From Gammaproteobacteria bacterium (lineage in GTDB: Bacteria; Pseudomonadota; Gammaproteobacteria; Ga0077536), in contig JAIEQK010000274.1 of assembly GCA_019747795.1 (NCBI GenBank), positions 1 through 49,430 of the forward strand: a stretch of 49,430 nt of DNA, given 5' to 3'. A program made the position numbers and the translations under genes. This document shows, in pieces, positions 46,080 to 49,430 of this stretch. The notes beneath the pieces were generated by a model. It made no database searches. It had not been told where the DNA came from and saw only the letters and a list, made by a program, of their open reading frames with translations. Within the stretch, counting starts at the first letter, position 1. The number at the start of each line of letters is the position of its first letter.

Positions 46080-49000
46080 CCACGCTCCTGATCGTCGACG
46101 ACCAGGCCAGCAATCGCGACTACCTCGTGACGCTGCTGCGCTACGCGGGCTACGACACGCTGGAGTCGGCCAATGGCCGCTCGGCGCTCGCGCTGGTGCG
46201 GGCACATCGCCCGGCGCTGGTGATCTGCGACATCGTCATGCCCTCCATGGACGGTTACGAATTCGTGCGCCAGCTGCGCGCCGACCCTGACATCGCCGCC
46301 ACCAAGGTGGTGTTCTACACCGCGCACTACCGCACCGAGGAGGCCGAAACCCTGGCCGCGGCAGCCGGCGTCGCGCGGGTGCTGATCAAGCCGGCCGAGC
46401 CGCCGGCCATCCTGGCCCTGGTGGCCGCCGAACTGGATGCGCCGGCGCCCCACGGCGCGGCGCTGCCGGACAGCTTTCCGGACGACCACCTGCGGCTCCT
46501 GTCGAGCAAGCTGGCCGGCGCCACCGACGAACTCACCGCGGCCAACAATCGCCTCGCGCGGCTGGTCGCGCTCAATCTCGATCTCGCGTCCGAGCACGTG
46601 CCCGAGACCCTGCTGGACAAGGTGTGCCACGGCGCGCGCAGCCTGCTCGAGGCGCGCCATGCCTTCCTGCGCGTGCAGGAGCGTGAGGACCAGGACGGCG
46701 TGCACGTGGCCGCGAGCGGACTGGACTCGCGCGACGTGGAGCGCCTGCGCGCCGCGCCGCGCCCGGGCGGCCTCCTCGAGCGGGTGCAGCGCGAGCGGCG
46801 CCTGGTACTGGGCAGGCGCGACGCCGAGGCCGGCGATCTCGGCCTGCCCTTCGGCCTGCCGCCCATGCGGCGCTACGTCGCGGCGCCCATCGTCTCCATC
46901 GCGCGCCACTATGGCTGGATCTGCGTGGCGGAGCGCGAGGACGGACAGGAGTTCGCGCGCGACGACTCCGAGGTCCTCGGCATCCTCGCCGCGCAGGTCG
47001 GACGCATCTACGAGAACGGCAGCCTGTACCGCAGCGTGAGCCGCCACGCCGCGCGCCTGGAACAGGAGGTCCTGCGCCGCACCCACGCCGAGCGGCGGCT
47101 GGCCGCGCAGTACGCGGTGTCGCGCGTGCTGGCCGAGACCCTGCCCGAGGCGGTGACCGCGCAGCTTCTCCTGAAGACGCTGTGCACCGAGATGCAGTTC
47201 GTGACCGGGGCGCTGTGGGAAGTGGATCGCGGCGTCGGCGCGCTCACCAAGTCCGCCGCCTGGCCGGACGATCGCGCCTGGTCGGCCATGCAGCACGCGC
47301 CTACTTCGAGCGTCGCGCTCGGCGTGTGGCGCGAAGGGACGGCGTGCTGGGTGAACGACGCGCAGGGGCTGGACGCCGCGAGCGGCATGGGGCGCGATGC
47401 GCCAGCCGGCACCGCGCTCGCCTTTCCCATCCATCTGCACGGCGAGGTGATCGGCATCATCGAACTGCGCAGCCAGGTCGCGCGCGCGGCCGAGCCCGAC
47501 CTCTTGGCCAACTGCCAGACCATCGGCACGCACATCGCGCAGTACCTCGAGCGGCGCGCCCAGCACCGCAGCATCGAGCGTTTGAATCGCATGCACCGGG
47601 TGCTGAGCGCGGTCAACTCGACCATCGTGCGCGTGCACGATCGCGCGCGGCTGTACGAGGAGTTCTGCCGCATCGCCGTGGCGCTCGGCGGCTTCGATCT
47701 CGCCTGGGTGGGCGAGGCGGGCGACGGCGAGGCGCCGCGCGCGCTGGCGGCCGCCGGCCCGGCGCTGGCTCGCCTCGAGTTCCCCGAGACCTGCGAGACC
47801 GATGCCGACGACGATGGCCCGGGCGTGGTCCGCCGCGCGCTCGACGAGCGTCGCATCGTGTACACCAACGACGTGTTGAAGGAATGCGCGCCGGGTTCGC
47901 CGCGCTATGCGCGCGCCTTGCGTCACGGCTATCGTGCGGTGATCGCGCTGCCGCTCCTGGTCGGCGACGCGCTGCATGGCTGCCTCGCGCTGTTCGCGCG
48001 CGAGTCCGATGTCTTCAACGCCGACGAACTCGGTCTCCTGGAGGAACTCGCGGGCGACATCGCCTTTGCGCTGCGCTTCATCGGCAACTCCGAGGAGTTG
48101 AGCTATCTCGCGAGTCACGATCCGCTGACCGGCCTCTTGAACCGCTCGGCCTTTCTCGCCCGGCTCGCGCCGCTGCTCGCGGCTGCTGCGGATCGCGGCG
48201 GGCACGTGGCGCTGGTGATCGGCGACCTGCGCCGCTTTCGCTACCTGAACGAGAGCCTCGGGCGGGCCGCGGGTGATGCACTGTTGAAGGAACTCGCGCG
48301 CCGGCTGCAGCACGGCTGGCCAGAGCCGCAGTACCTGGCGCGGGTCGGCGCGAACGCATTCGCCGGTGTGCTGCTCGACGTGGCCGACGGCGCCGCGGTC
48401 GCCGGCTGCGTGGACGGCCTCCTGCGCGCCCATCGCCACGATCCCGTCCGCCTCGAGGGCGCCGACATCGACGTCGGCTTCGCCATCGGCATCGCGCTGC
48501 ATCCCGAGGACGGCGACGAGGCCGAGACGCTGTTCCAGCATGCCGAGGCGGCGTTGAGCGTGAGCCGCGCGACTGGCGAGCGCTACAGTTTCTACCAGCC
48601 GGACATGACCTCGCGCATCGCGGCCTCCATGCGCCTCGAGTCACGTCTGCGCCAGGCGCTGGACGCCGAGCAGTTCGTGCTGCACTACCAGCCGAAGGTC
48701 GATGCCGCGAGCGGCGTGACCGTGGGCTTCGAGGCGCTGCTGCGCTGGCAGGACCCGGAGGTCGGGCTGGTGCCGCCCGGCGAGTTCATTCCGCTCCTGG
48801 AGGAGTCCGGCATGATCGTCGAGGTCGGGCTGTGGGTCATCCAACGCGCGCTCGAGGACGAGCGCCACCTGCGCGCGCTCGGCCTGCGTCCCGGGCGCAT
48901 CGCGGTCAATGTCTCCGCCCGCCAGCTGCAGCATCCGCAGTTCATCGACGCGGTGCGGCGCGCGCTGCGTTCGAGCGGCGGCGACGCGCCCGCGCTCGAC

Positions 49001-49384
49001 TTTGAGATCACCGAGAGCATGCTGATGGGCGACGTGGATCTCTCGATCGAGAAGCTGCGCGCGCTGCGCGAGATGGGCATCGACATCGCCATCGACGACT
49101 TCGGCACCGGCTACTCCTCGCTCGCCTACCTCGCGCGCCTGCCGGTCAACGCGCTCAAGGTGGACCGCGCCTTCGTCGCGACCATGACCGACAGCCCCGA
49201 GAGCATGGCGATCGTCGCGACCACCATTTCGCTCGCGCACACCCTGAACCTGAAGGTCATCGCCGAGGGCGTGGAGACCGAGGAGCAGGCCAAGCTGCTG
49301 CGCCTGGTGCGCTGCGATCAGTTGCAGGGCTACCTGCTCGGCCGGCCGCGGCCCCTGGACGCCCTGGGGCAGCTGCTGCGTTGA
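46076..49384 (+). CDS. REC-GAF-GGDEF(degenerate)-EAL c-di-GMP phosphodiesterase
   Basis: A 1102-residue multidomain protein. An N-terminal receiver (Asp8-Asp9, acceptor Asp52 in VICDIVMPSMDGYEF, Lys105 in LIKPAEPP) is followed by three GAF-like segments (about 185-330, 350-500 and 515-670) joined by helical linkers. The GGDEF domain begins near residue 675 (SHDPLTGLLNRSAF), but its active-site motif is GANAF (758-762), so cyclase activity is not expected. The EAL domain (about 855-1102) is complete: FEALLRWQDPE (EAL 886-888), FEITESMLM, IDDFGTGYSS, LKVDRAFV, VIAEGVETEEQ. It is a likely phosphodiesterase controlled by phosphorylation and by GAF ligands; the degenerate GGDEF may bind GTP as a regulatory site. 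Confidence 0.95.
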   Translation: MTTLLIVDDQASNRDYLVTLLRYAGYDTLESANGRSALALVRAHRPALVICDIVMPSMDGYEFVRQLRADPDIAATKVVFYTAHYRTEEAETLAAAAGVARVLIKPAEPPAILALVAAELDAPAPHGAALPDSFPDDHLRLLSSKLAGATDELTAANNRLARLVALNLDLASEHVPETLLDKVCHGARSLLEARHAFLRVQEREDQDGVHVAASGLDSRDVERLRAAPRPGGLLERVQRERRLVLGRRDAEAGDLGLPFGLPPMRRYVAAPIVSIARHYGWICVAEREDGQEFARDDSEVLGILAAQVGRIYENGSLYRSVSRHAARLEQEVLRRTHAERRLAAQYAVSRVLAETLPEAVTAQLLLKTLCTEMQFVTGALWEVDRGVGALTKSAAWPDDRAWSAMQHAPTSSVALGVWREGTACWVNDAQGLDAASGMGRDAPAGTALAFPIHLHGEVIGIIELRSQVARAAEPDLLANCQTIGTHIAQYLERRAQHRSIERLNRMHRVLSAVNSTIVRVHDRARLYEEFCRIAVALGGFDLAWVGEAGDGEAPRALAAAGPALARLEFPETCETDADDDGPGVVRRALDERRIVYTNDVLKECAPGSPRYARALRHGYRAVIALPLLVGDALHGCLALFARESDVFNADELGLLEELAGDIAFALRFIGNSEELSYLASHDPLTGLLNRSAFLARLAPLLAAAADRGGHVALVIGDLRRFRYLNESLGRAAGDALLKELARRLQHGWPEPQYLARVGANAFAGVLLDVADGAAVAGCVDGLLRAHRHDPVRLEGADIDVGFAIGIALHPEDGDEAETLFQHAEAALSVSRATGERYSFYQPDMTSRIAASMRLESRLRQALDAEQFVLHYQPKVDAASGVTVGFEALLRWQDPEVGLVPPGEFIPLLEESGMIVEVGLWVIQRALEDERHLRALGLRPGRIAVNVSARQLQHPQFIDAVRRALRSSGGDAPALDFEITESMLMGDVDLSIEKLRALREMGIDIAIDDFGTGYSSLAYLARLPVNALKVDRAFVATMTDSPESMAIVATTISLAHTLNLKVIAEGVETEEQAKLLRLVRCDQLQGYLLGRPRPLDALGQLLR

Positions 49385-49430
49385 CCGCGCGCGACGCTCA
49401 GGCGCGCGCCGCGCGCTGCGGCCCGCGCAC

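Noticed and set aside
43923-48541. Minus-strand frames of 760 and 830 residues under the signalling operon
   Set aside because: Both are antisense to genes with complete kinase, receiver and EAL motifs and have typical antisense composition.

Overview
This is a GC-rich chromosomal segment from a Gram-negative proteobacterium. The leuS-lptE-holA-proA-nadD-rsfS-rlmH-maf order, the large PstC/PstA permeases and the PEP-CTERM/exosortase-type genes fit a gammaproteobacterium, or less likely a betaproteobacterium, with a surface or biofilm lifestyle. No rRNA, tRNA, prophage, CRISPR array or insertion sequence was recognised. Almost all of the window is coding, with short spacers and many ATGA-type overlaps.

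Region 1 (148-13212) is a phosphate and polyphosphate island. It holds a rhodanese-like protein, exopolyphosphatase (ppx), polyphosphate kinase (ppk1, opposite strand), a SAM methyltransferase of unknown substrate, the phosphate importer and its negative regulator (pstC-pstA-pstB-phoU), and the two-component system phoB-phoR on the opposite strand. A four-unit Pho-box-like array with exact 11-base phasing lies just upstream of phoB. There is no pstS in the window.

Region 2 (13464-21551) is a housekeeping block: a ComEA-like DNA-binding protein closed by a strong terminator, then leuS-lptE-holA-proA-nadD-rsfS-rlmH-maf, tightly packed. nadD has no ordinary start codon in front of its conserved N-terminal motif.

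Region 3 (21685-25086) is a pyrophosphate-energy pair: a PPi-dependent phosphofructokinase (pfp) followed by a K+-independent-type proton-pumping pyrophosphatase (hppA). Region 4 (25245-34478) mixes a BepA-like protease, a small two-helix membrane protein, a GST-like protein, an NhaR-like regulator, purK-purE, a Tas-like aldo/keto reductase, a tiny exported protein, an NTF2-like protein and a class C beta-lactamase-fold hydrolase.

Region 5 (34558-43831) looks like part of an exosortase-linked exopolysaccharide system. It has a PEP-CTERM protein, a large PrsT-like TPR protein, a cytochrome P450, a membrane-anchored right-handed beta-helix protein, an exosortase-associated type glycosyltransferase and a family 2 glycosyltransferase. 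No exosortase gene is in the window. Region 6 (44173-49384) is a signalling operon: a soluble PAS-PAS histidine kinase, a single-domain response regulator, and a 1102-residue REC-GAF-GGDEF-EAL protein whose cyclase motif is degenerate (GANAF) but whose phosphodiesterase motifs are intact. It could couple phosphorelay input to c-di-GMP breakdown and hence to the surface polymers of region 5, though that link is inferred from adjacency only.

The sequence also shows palindromic REP-like units (2179-2263, with a diverged copy at 21555-21603), two good hairpin terminators (13774-13806, 34511-34530), a strong hairpin behind hppA, and several operator-like inverted repeats.
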